NCBI GenBank assembly: GCA_937959285.1
Contig: CALGAR010000014.1
Location: 1-35,637, forward strand
DNA length: 35,637 nucleotides
From: an uncultured Bryobacterales bacterium
GTDB taxonomy: Bacteria > Acidobacteriota > Terriglobia > Bryobacterales > Bryobacteraceae
Direction: 5' to 3'
Of this stretch, positions 21,512-29,375 are shown piece after piece; position 1 is the stretch's first letter; each line of letters starts with the position of its first letter. The notes beneath the pieces were generated by a model. It ran no database searches. It saw nothing but the letters and a program-made list of their open reading frames with translations, and was not told the origin of the DNA. Position numbers and translations under genes: made by a program.

Positions 21512-23563
21512 ATGGCTACCTCTAAAGACATTCCCTCCGCCGAACCGCGAAAGTTCCAACCCTACGTTCCCGCCCACGTCGACATGAAGGAGTTCACCTT
21601 CCGCGCGGTACTGCTCGGCCTCGTCATGTCGATTATTCTCGGCGCCGCGAACGCATACCTTGGGTTGAAAGCCGGTATCACAATCGCTGCCACTTATCCA
21701 GCCGCTGTCATCGGAATGGCAGTTCTGCGTCTCCGGAAGGGCACGATTTTAGAAGAGAACCTCGCGCGGACCGCCGGATCGATTGGCGAATCGATCGCCG
21801 CCGGCGCCATCTTCACGTTGCCTGCGTTCATCATCTCGAAATCGTGGCCGTCGTTCAGCCCGGAGGATGCCTATTGGAAGTCCACCGCGCTGATGGTGGT
21901 TGGCGGAATTCTTGGCGTCCTGTTCGTGTCGCTGGTTCGGCGCGTGATGGTAGAGGACCCCGAACTTCCGTTCCCCGAATCGACGGCGGCGGCGGAGATC
22001 CATAAGGCCGGGCAGGCAGGCAGCGCAGCCGCCAAGTTTCTCTTCTGGCACATGGGAGTTGGAGCTCTCATTTATATGCTCGGCGAATTGCGGCTGTTCG
22101 CTGAAAGAAAGACCTTCTTTATCGGAATCGGCGAGCTTGGAAGGAGTGTTCTGCGATTAGGTCCGCCCGGCAGCACGCAGACTGTGGCTACAGGCGGATT
22201 CAGCACGGTAGCAGGACCGAGCATCAGCCCGGCGTATCTCGGCGTTGGCTATATCATTGGCCCGCGCCTGGCAGCACTGAATTTTTCAGGAGGAGTCGTC
22301 GCATGGGGACTCCTCGTTCCGCTGCTCATGTATTTCCTTGGTCCCCAGATTCAGCAATATCTGCCGCCCGGTAGCACCGAGGAGGGATGGTCAGGGCTGG
22401 CAACCGCAGTCTGGACCTCGATCGTCCGGCCCATCGCAGTCGGAGGAATGCTGGTTGGGGCGGCCTACACGCTGTTCCGCATGAAGGACAGCCTCACTGC
22501 GGGCCTCAAACGTGCGCTTGAAGAATTCAAACAGACGCCGGAGCAGGCGGCTGCCGTCGGCCGGAGCGAGCGCTACATGAGTTCGAAGACGGTCTTCGCC
22601 CTCATTGGCGTGACGTTCGTTCTGATGGCCGCGCTGTACATCACAATGGTGGACCTGGTGATGGCGGGCCTGGTGGCTGCCGTCGTGATGCTGATTACGG
22701 GATTCTTCTTTGCGACGGTTTCCGGCAGCTTGGTGGGTCTCATCGGATCCTCCAACAACCCGATTTCCGGGTTGACTCTTTCGACGCTGATTATCGCCGC
22801 GCTTCTGATGGTTTCCCTCGGCGTCGGCGGCACCAGTGGGGTCACCGCCGTCCTGGGCGTAGCTGCGGTGGTCTGCGTCTCCTCTGCGGTGGCGGGAGAG
22901 CTCCTGCAGGACTTCAAAGTCGGTTATATTCTCGGCGGCACACCTCGAACGATCCAGATCGTGGAGCTAATCGCCGTCGTCGTGAGCGCTTTGCTCATGT
23001 ACTTCCCGCTGATGATTCTTCACTACGGAAACATCAACAAGGGAGGCATCGGATTCGGTGACGCTGAGATCCCGGCTCCGCAGGCCGGCCTCATGGCGTC
23101 GCTGGCTCAGGGCATCGTAGGCGGAGACATGCCGTGGCCGCTGGTTGTTTGCGGCATGTTCATGGGCATCGGAATGATTTTGCTCCAGGTGAAAAGCCCG
23201 ATGCTGTTCTCCGTCGGCATGTACCTGCCATTGGGCACAACCTTCGCCATCTTCGTCGGCGGTATGATTCGCGGCATTTTGGACAAGATACAGGAACGCC
23301 GCGGCCTGAACGCCGCCCAGCGAGCCAGAGTGGAGAACGTCGGCGTTCTTGCCGCCTCCGGCCTGATTGCGGGAGAAGCTCTGGCTGGTTTAGTCGTTGC
23401 CTTCTTCGCGTGGCGCGAATGGTCCATGATCCGTATCTTTGAATCGCCATCCTACGCGTTTGGCCTTCTCTTTGTCGTGCTGATGGCGGTCCTGCTCATC
23501 CGCCTGCCCCTTGCGAATGCCGGCCGCCCGGACGAACCAGCTCCACCGGCTGCGATGATGTAA
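21512..23563 (+). CDS. OPT-family oligopeptide/metal-chelate transporter
   Basis: The 683-residue membrane protein is of the oligopeptide transporter (OPT) family, with a dozen or more hydrophobic segments. Family-type stretches are 'GAANAYLGLKAGITIAATYP', 'TAGSIGESIAAGAIFTLPA' and 'DPELPFPESTAAAEIHKAG'. Bacterial OPT proteins import small peptides or, in the YSL branch, metal-chelates; the substrate cannot be told here. It should lie in the inner membrane. The leader has no Shine-Dalgarno sequence. A strong intrinsic terminator follows the stop codon. Confidence 0.95.
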   Translation: MATSKDIPSAEPRKFQPYVPAHVDMKEFTFRAVLLGLVMSIILGAANAYLGLKAGITIAATYPAAVIGMAVLRLRKGTILEENLARTAGSIGESIAAGAIFTLPAFIISKSWPSFSPEDAYWKSTALMVVGGILGVLFVSLVRRVMVEDPELPFPESTAAAEIHKAGQAGSAAAKFLFWHMGVGALIYMLGELRLFAERKTFFIGIGELGRSVLRLGPPGSTQTVATGGFSTVAGPSISPAYLGVGYIIGPRLAALNFSGGVVAWGLLVPLLMYFLGPQIQQYLPPGSTEEGWSGLATAVWTSIVRPIAVGGMLVGAAYTLFRMKDSLTAGLKRALEEFKQTPEQAAAVGRSERYMSSKTVFALIGVTFVLMAALYITMVDLVMAGLVAAVVMLITGFFFATVSGSLVGLIGSSNNPISGLTLSTLIIAALLMVSLGVGGTSGVTAVLGVAAVVCVSSAVAGELLQDFKVGYILGGTPRTIQIVELIAVVVSALLMYFPLMILHYGNINKGGIGFGDAEIPAPQAGLMASLAQGIVGGDMPWPLVVCGMFMGIGMILLQVKSPMLFSVGMYLPLGTTFAIFVGGMIRGILDKIQERRGLNAAQRARVENVGVLAASGLIAGEALAGLVVAFFAWREWSMIRIFESPSYAFGLLFVVLMAVLLIRLPLANAGRPDEPAPPAAMM

Positions 23564-23585
23564 GAACGGGAGTTCAAAAACACGT

Positions 23586-23612
23586 AGGCCCGGGTAAAAC
23601 CCGGGCCTTTTT
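23586..23612 (+). terminator. Intrinsic terminator of the OPT gene
   Basis: GGCCCGGGT and ACCCGGGCC form a perfect 9-bp GC-rich stem around an AAA loop, followed directly by TTTTT. It begins 22 bases after the OPT stop. On the minus strand only a short A/T flank follows the stem, so it acts mainly for the plus strand. Confidence 0.93.
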
Positions 23613-23644
23613 CGGTTTCGGCTCTGTATCGGCGCCCGTGAAAC

Positions 23645-24751
23645 TCAGCGTGCCGTAATCTCTCCGGACTCCGAGATCACAACCGGAATGCCTTCAAGAT
23701 CTCTTGGCAGAGCGCTGCGGAGGCCGGGCGTCAGGCGAGTCACATAGACTTTGAAGACCAGCCGTGAACCTTCGCGCCCGATGCCAATACCTTCCACGCC
23801 GTCGAAGTCGAGTAAACGATCCTCGTGGCGCGCCTGAATGGCGGCGAGGCGCGACATTTCGGGGTCGCGTAAACGGTTTGCACGCATCGCTCGCCTCTGA
23901 CCCGGAGTGGATCCGGACATCTCCACGCCGAGCAGGTCGAAAACATCATCGATCGGCGAGCCGACGGTCAGCGAGGAGCTTCCGGCGAACAGGAGAGCCG
24001 TTGGCGTCTTCGTTGCTGTCTCCAGGATAGCGGAACCGGAGTCGCCGCTCGTCGAGAAACCACCGGGAACGATCGTCGTCTGGCCCACAAACCGGTACCG
24101 CCCGCAGAGATTCCCATAGTTGACTCGGAGCGTCACATTCACCGCATCCACGGTGCCATTCGTAACGCCAGTGGTTCTGCCGCTCTTGATTACCGGCATA
24201 CCCGGAACCGGATTGACCGTTCCGATGGTCGGTTCACCGATGCCCAAAATCTCGCTCTTCGCCAGCTCAAGCGTTGTGACCGATATCGCTGCGTCCGCCC
24301 GGTTGCGCGCAAGCAGACCGCGAACTAAGGGAACGCTACGAGCGAAATTACCGACTTGATAGAAGGAACTGTTGCCAGGATCGTTCCCAATATCGAGGGT
24401 GCCTGGCTGAAGCGTGAAGATCCCAGGCTGCGCGGTCCCTGGACAAAGGGTCGGACCCTGAACACCAAGCACGTGATTGTTACTTAGGATGTACTTTATG
24501 CCCGGGTCAGTGACGTCCTGGACCAGGAGCCCGGCAGTGCCGGCATAGATAAACGGTAAGCTCGGCGTATTGCCAACCGACACCCCCATCGGGACGGGCC
24601 GATCAAAGCGATCAGTCGGTGAAGCGGCTGGCTCCGCCAGTGGTTTGGTTACTGCGGTTGTGGCAATTCTCCTCTCAGCCGCCTGAATCAAACCCACAAA
24701 CAGCGTGGCGACGGCCATGAGAGCAGCGAATCGGTAGCGCTTGACGAACAT
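23645..24751 (-). CDS. Secreted Nal1-like trypsin-fold protease
   Basis: The 368-residue protein has a signal peptide ('FAALMAVATLFVGLIQAAE') and a chymotrypsin-fold domain of the Nal1 type. The catalytic triad is complete: H93 in 'LSNNHVLG', D153 in 'RADAAIS' and S238 in 'TSGDSGSAI'. 'GRTTGVTNGTV' (191-201) is a typical strand of this branch. After about residue 290 comes a small domain ('VEGIGIGREGSRLVFKVYV', then 'DLEGIPVVI') that resembles the VGVG-type domain usually found in front of such proteases; here it is at the C-terminus. A strong GGAGGAG precedes the ATG. It converges on the OPT gene terminator. The substrate is unknown. Confidence 0.85.
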   Translation of the reverse strand: MFVKRYRFAALMAVATLFVGLIQAAERRIATTAVTKPLAEPAASPTDRFDRPVPMGVSVGNTPSLPFIYAGTAGLLVQDVTDPGIKYILSNNHVLGVQGPTLCPGTAQPGIFTLQPGTLDIGNDPGNSSFYQVGNFARSVPLVRGLLARNRADAAISVTTLELAKSEILGIGEPTIGTVNPVPGMPVIKSGRTTGVTNGTVDAVNVTLRVNYGNLCGRYRFVGQTTIVPGGFSTSGDSGSAILETATKTPTALLFAGSSSLTVGSPIDDVFDLLGVEMSGSTPGQRRAMRANRLRDPEMSRLAAIQARHEDRLLDFDGVEGIGIGREGSRLVFKVYVTRLTPGLRSALPRDLEGIPVVISESGEITAR

Positions 24752-24872
24752 GACACTCCTCCCTGCTGGTCCAACTTGAACTACTGATGCTGCCTAAACG
24801 AAGCAGTACGATATTAGCATTGATTTCTTATGGGTAATAGGGGTTAGTACAACTAAGAAGTTCAGATAGCAA

Positions 24873-24903
24873 TTGATTCAGATCGGACTCGACGGGCTAT
24901 CCT
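24873..24903 (+). promoter_or_regulatory. Promoter-like TTGATT / TATCCT before UlaG-like gene
   Basis: TATCCT (24898-24903) ends six bases before ATG 24910, and TTGATT lies 19 bases before it, slightly too far for an ideal -35. No Shine-Dalgarno sequence precedes the ATG. The predicted transcription start coincides with the start codon, so the message is probably leaderless. Confidence 0.45.
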
Positions 24904-24909
24904 GAAGCG

Positions 24910-25692
24910 ATGTCGCTTTCTACTGAGATTCGGAACTACAAAGTACCTGACGGATCCCTTGCACTCTGGTGGTTCGGGCAAAACGGCTACATCCTGAAAA
25001 CGCCCGGAGGCATCGTGGCAGGCGTCGACCTTTACCTCACCGACAGCTGCAATGGACTACAACCGGGTATGAACCTCCGCCGCACCGTTCCCATACTCAT
25101 ACCGCCCTCCGAGCTCGACGTCGATCTCTACCTGTGCACTCACAGCCACCAGGATCACACCGATCCGGAGACGATCCGGAACCTGCGTAATAAGGACACA
25201 ATGCAGTTCATTGGCCCCCAGGAGAGCTGCCGCATCTTTTCCGCCGAAGGAATTGAGTCCAGCCGGATACGAATCTCCTACCCCAAGTGCGAATTCGAGT
25301 TTGGCGACCTGCACATCCGTGGCACTTTTGCGCTGCCGACGGACGATACCGACCTGAATCACATGGGATTCATCTTCCGCAGCGGCGCCTCGGGCGCCAA
25401 GGTGTATATGACAGGCGATACCGACTACACGGAACTTCTGTTCGAGGCGGCAAAGCACTCTCCGGATGTCGTAATCACTTGCATCAACGGGGGGTTTAAC
25501 AACCTCTCACATTGGGAGGCTGCGACGCTCGTGGGGAAGATCAAGCCGAAAGTGGCAATTCCCTGCCACTACGACATGTTCCCGGACAACTCCGTCGATC
25601 CGAAGCAGTTCCGGGCCGCGATGGTGCTGCGCGCCCCCGATGTCCAATATCAGGAGCTCGACTACGGGAAGCCCTATCTGTTCTCGTTCTAG
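24910..25692 (+). CDS. UlaG-like metallo-beta-lactamase-fold hydrolase
   Basis: The 260-residue cytoplasmic protein (no signal peptide) resembles L-ascorbate-6-phosphate lactonase UlaG and related MBL hydrolases. It has 'LWWFGQNGYILKTPGG', the metal motif 'CTHSHQDHTDP' (H-x-H-x-D-H), 'MTGDTDYTELL' with the bridging Asp, and 'IPCHYDMFPDN' with the last His. These are all the expected ligands. No ascorbate-utilisation genes are nearby, so lactonase activity on that substrate is uncertain; it may act on another phosphorylated sugar lactone or phosphodiester. A membrane spermidine-synthase-like gene follows on the same strand. Confidence 0.88.
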   Translation: MSLSTEIRNYKVPDGSLALWWFGQNGYILKTPGGIVAGVDLYLTDSCNGLQPGMNLRRTVPILIPPSELDVDLYLCTHSHQDHTDPETIRNLRNKDTMQFIGPQESCRIFSAEGIESSRIRISYPKCEFEFGDLHIRGTFALPTDDTDLNHMGFIFRSGASGAKVYMTGDTDYTELLFEAAKHSPDVVITCINGGFNNLSHWEAATLVGKIKPKVAIPCHYDMFPDNSVDPKQFRAAMVLRAPDVQYQELDYGKPYLFSF

Positions 25693-25800
25693 CGGTAACA
25701 CTGAGGGAGCCTGGTACGTCCTGTGGACGAGGGAAGAAGCTGGACCGGCCGGGGCGCGCGACCGGCGGCGCCGGCTGATGCGGCGCCGCTGAGCGTGGCA

Positions 25801-25806
25801 TACCAT
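25801..25806 (+). promoter_or_regulatory. -10-like TACCAT six bases before TTG 25813
   Basis: TACCAT ends exactly six bases before the in-frame TTG 25813, the same spacing as at the other leaderless candidates here. No -35 is recognisable, and TTG is a poor leaderless start, so this is weaker than the other cases. Confidence 0.25.
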
Positions 25807-25812
25807 AGTACT

Positions 25813-28200
25813 TTGTCTCGCATCTCTTCATCCATACCAGCCGACGGCTTGTCCTGGCCTCAGATTTATCTGGGCGTCGCACTAACCACGCTTGCGACGC
25901 TGATGCTCGAGCTGTCCCTGACCCGGATTTTCTCGGTCGTTTTCTACTATCACTTCGCATTTCTCGCGATCTCGATCGCTCTGTTCGGGCTTGGAGCCGG
26001 AGGCGTCTTTTCGTATGTGGTTGCCTCAAGACCCGGCAACCTCTTTTCGAAGCTCGGCGTCCTGGCAGCGACGAACAGCCTCGCCGTTCTGTTCTCTCTG
26101 GCGGTGATCCTCAGCCGCGACGGGAACATGGACGTGTTCAGCCTGGGACTGGTGTACTTTGTCGCCGCCCTGCCCTTTTTCCTTGCCGGAACCGTCGTCT
26201 CACTGGCGATCTCGGAGACCATCCAGCGGGTGGACCGCATCTACTTCTTCGATCTGATCGGCGCTGCGGGCGGCTGCCTGCTGCTGATTCCAATGCTGAA
26301 CATTGTTGGCGGGCCGAACACGGTGATTGTCGCCGCCGCTCTGTTTGCCGCCTCGTCGGCCATCTGGTTCAACCTGGGAGCCGGCGCACGAGGGCGCGCC
26401 GTCAGCGTCATGCTGGCGCTCGTATTGGTGGGGCTCATCGTGTTCAACATCCGCGGCTCCATCCTCGACGTTCGGTATGCCAAGGGGCAAACGCTTGGCA
26501 AGGAGCAGTGGGTACAGTGGAACACGTTCTCCCGTATTGGACTGCGCCCTGAACCAGGCAGCGACATGATGAGCATCGTCATCGACGCCGATGCATCGAC
26601 CGGAATCGCCAACTTCGACTTCGACCGGCTTTCAGAGCGGGATATTCGGGACCTGCGAAACCAGGGGCCCGGCTTTCCTTACATCATCCGTCCCGGTGCG
26701 AAGACTCTGATTATCGGCCCGGGAGGAGGCTGGGACGTGGCCCGCGCCCTCGCATCGGGGAGCAAGGACATCACAGGTGTCGAGATCAACCCGATCATCG
26801 CAACCACGATCATGAGGGAGCGGTTTCCGGAGTTGAGCCGCCGGCTCTACTTCCGGCCTGAGGTGCGGATCGTGGTGGAAGATGGGCGCAGTTTTGTCCG
26901 CCGGACCCAGGAAAAGTATCAGGTCCTCCAGATGACGCTGGTCGATACGTGGGCATCGACGGCGGCAGGCGCTTTCGCACTCTCAGAGAACAATCTGTAC
27001 ACAACGGAAGCCTTCGTCGATTACCTGAGCCGCCTGACCGACGACGGCCTTATCGCCTTCACGCGCTGGGGCTTCGATCCGCCCAGGGAATCCCTGCGTC
27101 TGCTGTCGCTTGGAAGGGCGGCGCTCGAACGGCTGGGAGAGAAGGAAGTATGGCGGCACGTCATTGTCGTCCGGGAAGGCGGGGCAAAGGAGCTTGCGGG
27201 ATGGGGCGCGCGCGACACAGTGCTTATCTCCCGCAAACCTTTCACTGCCGCTGATCTCGACCGGGCGCGGGCCGGAATCGCAGCGGGAGGTTTGCAGCCG
27301 GTCTATCTGCCCGGCGAGCGCTATCACAACCACTTCACCGATTACCTGCACACCGCCGACGCAGCCGCTTATGAACGGAACTACCCGTATGATGTCTCAC
27401 CCGTCAGCGATGACCGCCCGTTCTTCTTCTACACGGTCCAGCCGCGTGACCTGTGGAACTACCTGGTCGGCGCGAATCGCAGCACCGCGGACTACAAGAT
27501 CAACCTGGCCGTGCCCACACTGTTCGGACTGATCGCGGTCAGTATTGTCGCGACTCTGGTGATTCTCGCGCTTCCGCCCGTGCTGCTCGGAAGCCGTCTG
27601 CCCCACGAACCTGGAATCCGCCGTTTCCTCTTGTACTTCCTCTGCATCGGCGCCGGATACATCCTGATCCAGGTCGCGCTGATCCAGAAGTTTGTCCTTT
27701 TCCTCGGCCACCCGACCTACGCACTGACGGTGATCATCTTTTCGATGCTGGTGTCGAGCGGCCTGGGGAGCTATTTCAGCCGGAAGGTGACGATCGGATC
27801 TGACCGGCGTCTTGCGATCACGCTCGTAACCGTTTTCGGACTGATCGTGCTGCTGGCGCTGATCGCGTCCCCTCTTACCGCCGCAGGCGTCGGCCTGCCC
27901 AAGCCCGTGAAGTTCCTGATCACCGTCCTGATGATCTCGCCGGTCGGCTTCGTCATGGGCATGCCCTTTCCAACGGCTCTGTACCGGCTCGAACAGTGGC
28001 ACAAGCCGTCCGTGCGCTGGGCCTGGTCTCTGAATGCGGCTTCGAGCGTGCTGGGCTCTGCCGCTGCAATCTTCCTCGCCATCTACCTGGGCCTGCAAGT
28101 CACGCTGCTCGTTGGCGGAAGCTTGTATCTGATCGCTCTGGCATGCCTTCTGACTACCGCCAGGGTGAATCAGGCGGTAAGAGCAGCCGGCGTCCGATAA
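25813..28200 (+). CDS. Membrane spermidine-synthase-like protein
   Basis: This large protein (795 residues from TTG 25813) has an N-terminal group of about seven membrane helices ('YLGVALTTLATLMLELSL' is the first). A soluble Rossmann methyltransferase/spermidine-synthase-like domain follows, with the SAM-type loop 'IIGPGGGWDVARAL' near 301 and 'VVEDGRSFVRR'. A second membrane group forms the C-terminus. Such fused proteins are common in environmental bacteria, and their product is not established. The signature acidic residue for polyamine chemistry cannot be confirmed by eye. The frame is open back to GTG 25723, which would add a Gly/Pro/Ala-rich lead. It lies behind the UlaG-like gene and may have its own promoter. 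Confidence 0.85.
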   Translation: MSRISSSIPADGLSWPQIYLGVALTTLATLMLELSLTRIFSVVFYYHFAFLAISIALFGLGAGGVFSYVVASRPGNLFSKLGVLAATNSLAVLFSLAVILSRDGNMDVFSLGLVYFVAALPFFLAGTVVSLAISETIQRVDRIYFFDLIGAAGGCLLLIPMLNIVGGPNTVIVAAALFAASSAIWFNLGAGARGRAVSVMLALVLVGLIVFNIRGSILDVRYAKGQTLGKEQWVQWNTFSRIGLRPEPGSDMMSIVIDADASTGIANFDFDRLSERDIRDLRNQGPGFPYIIRPGAKTLIIGPGGGWDVARALASGSKDITGVEINPIIATTIMRERFPELSRRLYFRPEVRIVVEDGRSFVRRTQEKYQVLQMTLVDTWASTAAGAFALSENNLYTTEAFVDYLSRLTDDGLIAFTRWGFDPPRESLRLLSLGRAALERLGEKEVWRHVIVVREGGAKELAGWGARDTVLISRKPFTAADLDRARAGIAAGGLQPVYLPGERYHNHFTDYLHTADAAAYERNYPYDVSPVSDDRPFFFYTVQPRDLWNYLVGANRSTADYKINLAVPTLFGLIAVSIVATLVILALPPVLLGSRLPHEPGIRRFLLYFLCIGAGYILIQVALIQKFVLFLGHPTYALTVIIFSMLVSSGLGSYFSRKVTIGSDRRLAITLVTVFGLIVLLALIASPLTAAGVGLPKPVKFLITVLMISPVGFVMGMPFPTALYRLEQWHKPSVRWAWSLNAASSVLGSAAAIFLAIYLGLQVTLLVGGSLYLIALACLLTTARVNQAVRAAGVR

Positions 28201-28354
28201 GAGAGGGGCAGTGCGGCGACTATTATGGGCGCTGCATCGTGACCTGAGTTACACGCAAGTCCTTCTTTCTTGGAAAGACTTGGAAACGGAATCATCCTTT
28301 CAAGCCGTCTGATTCAGTGCCGCCGACAATTTACAGAAGGAGAGGGTTTACCCA
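28201..28354. other. Intergenic region, no gene seen
   Basis: Together with the promoter at 28355-28383 and the small peptide after it, this is the largest gene-poor stretch between two large genes. A frame starts at TTG 28270 and runs into the small peptide gene, but its first 40 residues look non-coding and lack a ribosome binding site. A weak AAGTC/GACTT pairing near 28257-28281 is seen. Nothing else is recognised. Confidence 0.5.
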
Positions 28355-28383
28355 TTGACTTTAGTAGCCCTTCAGTGTATGTA
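28355..28383 (+). promoter_or_regulatory. Sigma-70-type promoter for leaderless small peptide
   Basis: TTGACT (28355-28360), a 17-base spacer and TATGTA (28378-28383) form a near-consensus promoter. Only six bases separate the -10 box from ATG 28390, so transcription should start at the ATG. No Shine-Dalgarno sequence is present. Confidence 0.65.
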
Positions 28384-28389
28384 GTGGCC

Positions 28390-28527
28390 ATGAAACGACC
28401 AATCGCCATTGCCTTGCTGTGCCTATTCTCGATAGTTCAGGCCGGAAGCGCCTATATTTGTGGCTATCTACTCTCAACGTATCCTTGCAGTCCCACTTCG
28501 TGTGATTGCATCGACGTCGTATGGTAA
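28390..28527 (+). CDS. Small secreted Cys-rich peptide
   Basis: This 45-residue frame codes for a clear signal peptide ('IAIALLCLFSIVQAGSA', AGSA being a good signal-peptidase I site) and a mature part of about 24 residues with four cysteines ('YICGYLLSTYPC', 'TSCDC'). I know no family for it. A near-consensus promoter ends six bases before the ATG. After the TAA stop (28525-28527) the same frame stays open and Cys-rich to 28650. A secreted protein gene starts at 28670. It could be a signal, bacteriocin-like or disulfide-rich structural peptide, or the 5' half of a longer broken gene. No export or modification gene lies next to it. Confidence 0.5.
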   Translation: MKRPIAIALLCLFSIVQAGSAYICGYLLSTYPCSPTSCDCIDVVW

Positions 28528-28650
28528 CATTCGTGTCTCAGGGATGCAACATCTAGCTGCTCGAGCGGATACAGATATTCGTCGTATTACTACTGTATGG
28601 TAATTAACAGCTACATCGAATGTCCGGAGGGCTGTTGTTCGCTAGCTTGA
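28528..28650 (+). pseudogene. In-frame Cys-rich continuation after TAA stop
   Basis: Directly after the TAA of the small peptide, the same reading frame runs 40 codons without a stop to a TGA at 28648-28650. It encodes six cysteines and a Ser/Tyr-rich run ('CSSGYRYSSYYYC', 'IECPEGCC'). Together with the upstream part, a disulfide-rich protein of about 86 residues would result if the TAA were sense or read through. Whether this is a nonsense mutation, readthrough or chance is open. Confidence 0.35.
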
Positions 28651-28667
28651 GGAGGAGGAGGAGGAGG
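28649..28667 (+). repeat. GAG trinucleotide repeat serving as ribosome binding site
   Basis: Six GAG units plus one G lie just before ATG 28670. Each unit supplies a GGAGG-like Shine-Dalgarno sequence, so ribosome spacing can shift in steps of three. Slippage would change the number of units without disrupting any frame. Confidence 0.75.
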
Positions 28668-28669
28668 TA

Positions 28670-29311
28670 ATGAACAAGAGAATGATAGCACCTTTGGCAT
28701 TTGTTTCGCTCGGCAGCGTGCTCTACGGAGCGGTACCTTACAGTGCGACAAGGGTGATCAGCACGACCAAAATCAACCTCAAGACGGGCGCAGTCGAGGA
28801 TCTCCAAACTGAGATGATGCGGGAGATTCGCGGCTCGGACGGCAGCAGGCGTTACTTTGAAAGGTCTAACGGAACCTACAGCTTATTCCGGGCTCAGGAT
28901 GGCGCCCATTACACGGTCGATAGCAGGCGAAGGACGGTTACGATGCTGACGCCACCCGCTTCCTACGTAGAAACTCCTCGTGCCGATCTGGAGAGAAGGA
29001 AGGCAGCAGCTACAGGCGAGAAGACGATCGCCGGAGTAAGTTGCCATGTCTTCCCGGTTCGTTCCAATGTAGCGAACAAACAAACTTCGTTGTGCCACGC
29101 CCTCGAAAGCGACATCGTCTTGGAGGTGATCAGCACCTACACGGATCCGAACGGAGAGTTCAAAAGCATTACGCGCAACGTGATCACGGAGATCCACCTG
29201 AATGAAGAGCCGGATCCGAGGGAATTCGAGCTTCCGGCGGGCTATACGATCGTAGCTGGGCACGGGGCAGGCAGCCAGACGGCGGCGTGCGCATCGTGTA
29301 AGGGACGCTAG
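28670..29311 (+). CDS. Secreted LolA/DUF4412-like protein
   Basis: The 213-residue protein has a signal peptide ('MIAPLAFVSLGSVLYGA') and a fold pattern like LolA/DUF4412 proteins. It has alternating strands ('YFERSNGTYSLFRAQDG', 'AHYTVDSRRRTVTML'), then 'EKTIAGVSCHVFPV' and, near the C-terminus, 'EEPDPREFELPAGYTIV'. The last phrase is typical of that group. It ends with a 'CASC' motif. The role is unknown; such proteins may carry lipid or sit at the outer membrane. It lies 20 bases after the Cys-rich frame, and both encode exported, Cys-containing products, so they may form one transcript. Confidence 0.7.
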   Translation: MNKRMIAPLAFVSLGSVLYGAVPYSATRVISTTKINLKTGAVEDLQTEMMREIRGSDGSRRYFERSNGTYSLFRAQDGAHYTVDSRRRTVTMLTPPASYVETPRADLERRKAAATGEKTIAGVSCHVFPVRSNVANKQTSLCHALESDIVLEVISTYTDPNGEFKSITRNVITEIHLNEEPDPREFELPAGYTIVAGHGAGSQTAACASCKGR

Positions 29312-29375
29312 GCGGCCAAGCGCAAGCTCCGCCTCTCTGTGCTAAGTTCATCCCACTCACTTCCTTGGGCCGCGG

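Noticed and set aside
28270..28389. N-terminal extension of the small Cys-rich peptide from TTG 28270
   Set aside because: It would bury a clear signal peptide behind 40 residues, has no ribosome binding site, and overlaps a near-consensus promoter for ATG 28390.
29312..29375. Imperfect GCGGCCAAG / CTTGGGCCGC pairing between convergent genes
   Set aside because: It needs a bulge and a loop of about 45 bases and has no T-tract; too weak to call a terminator.
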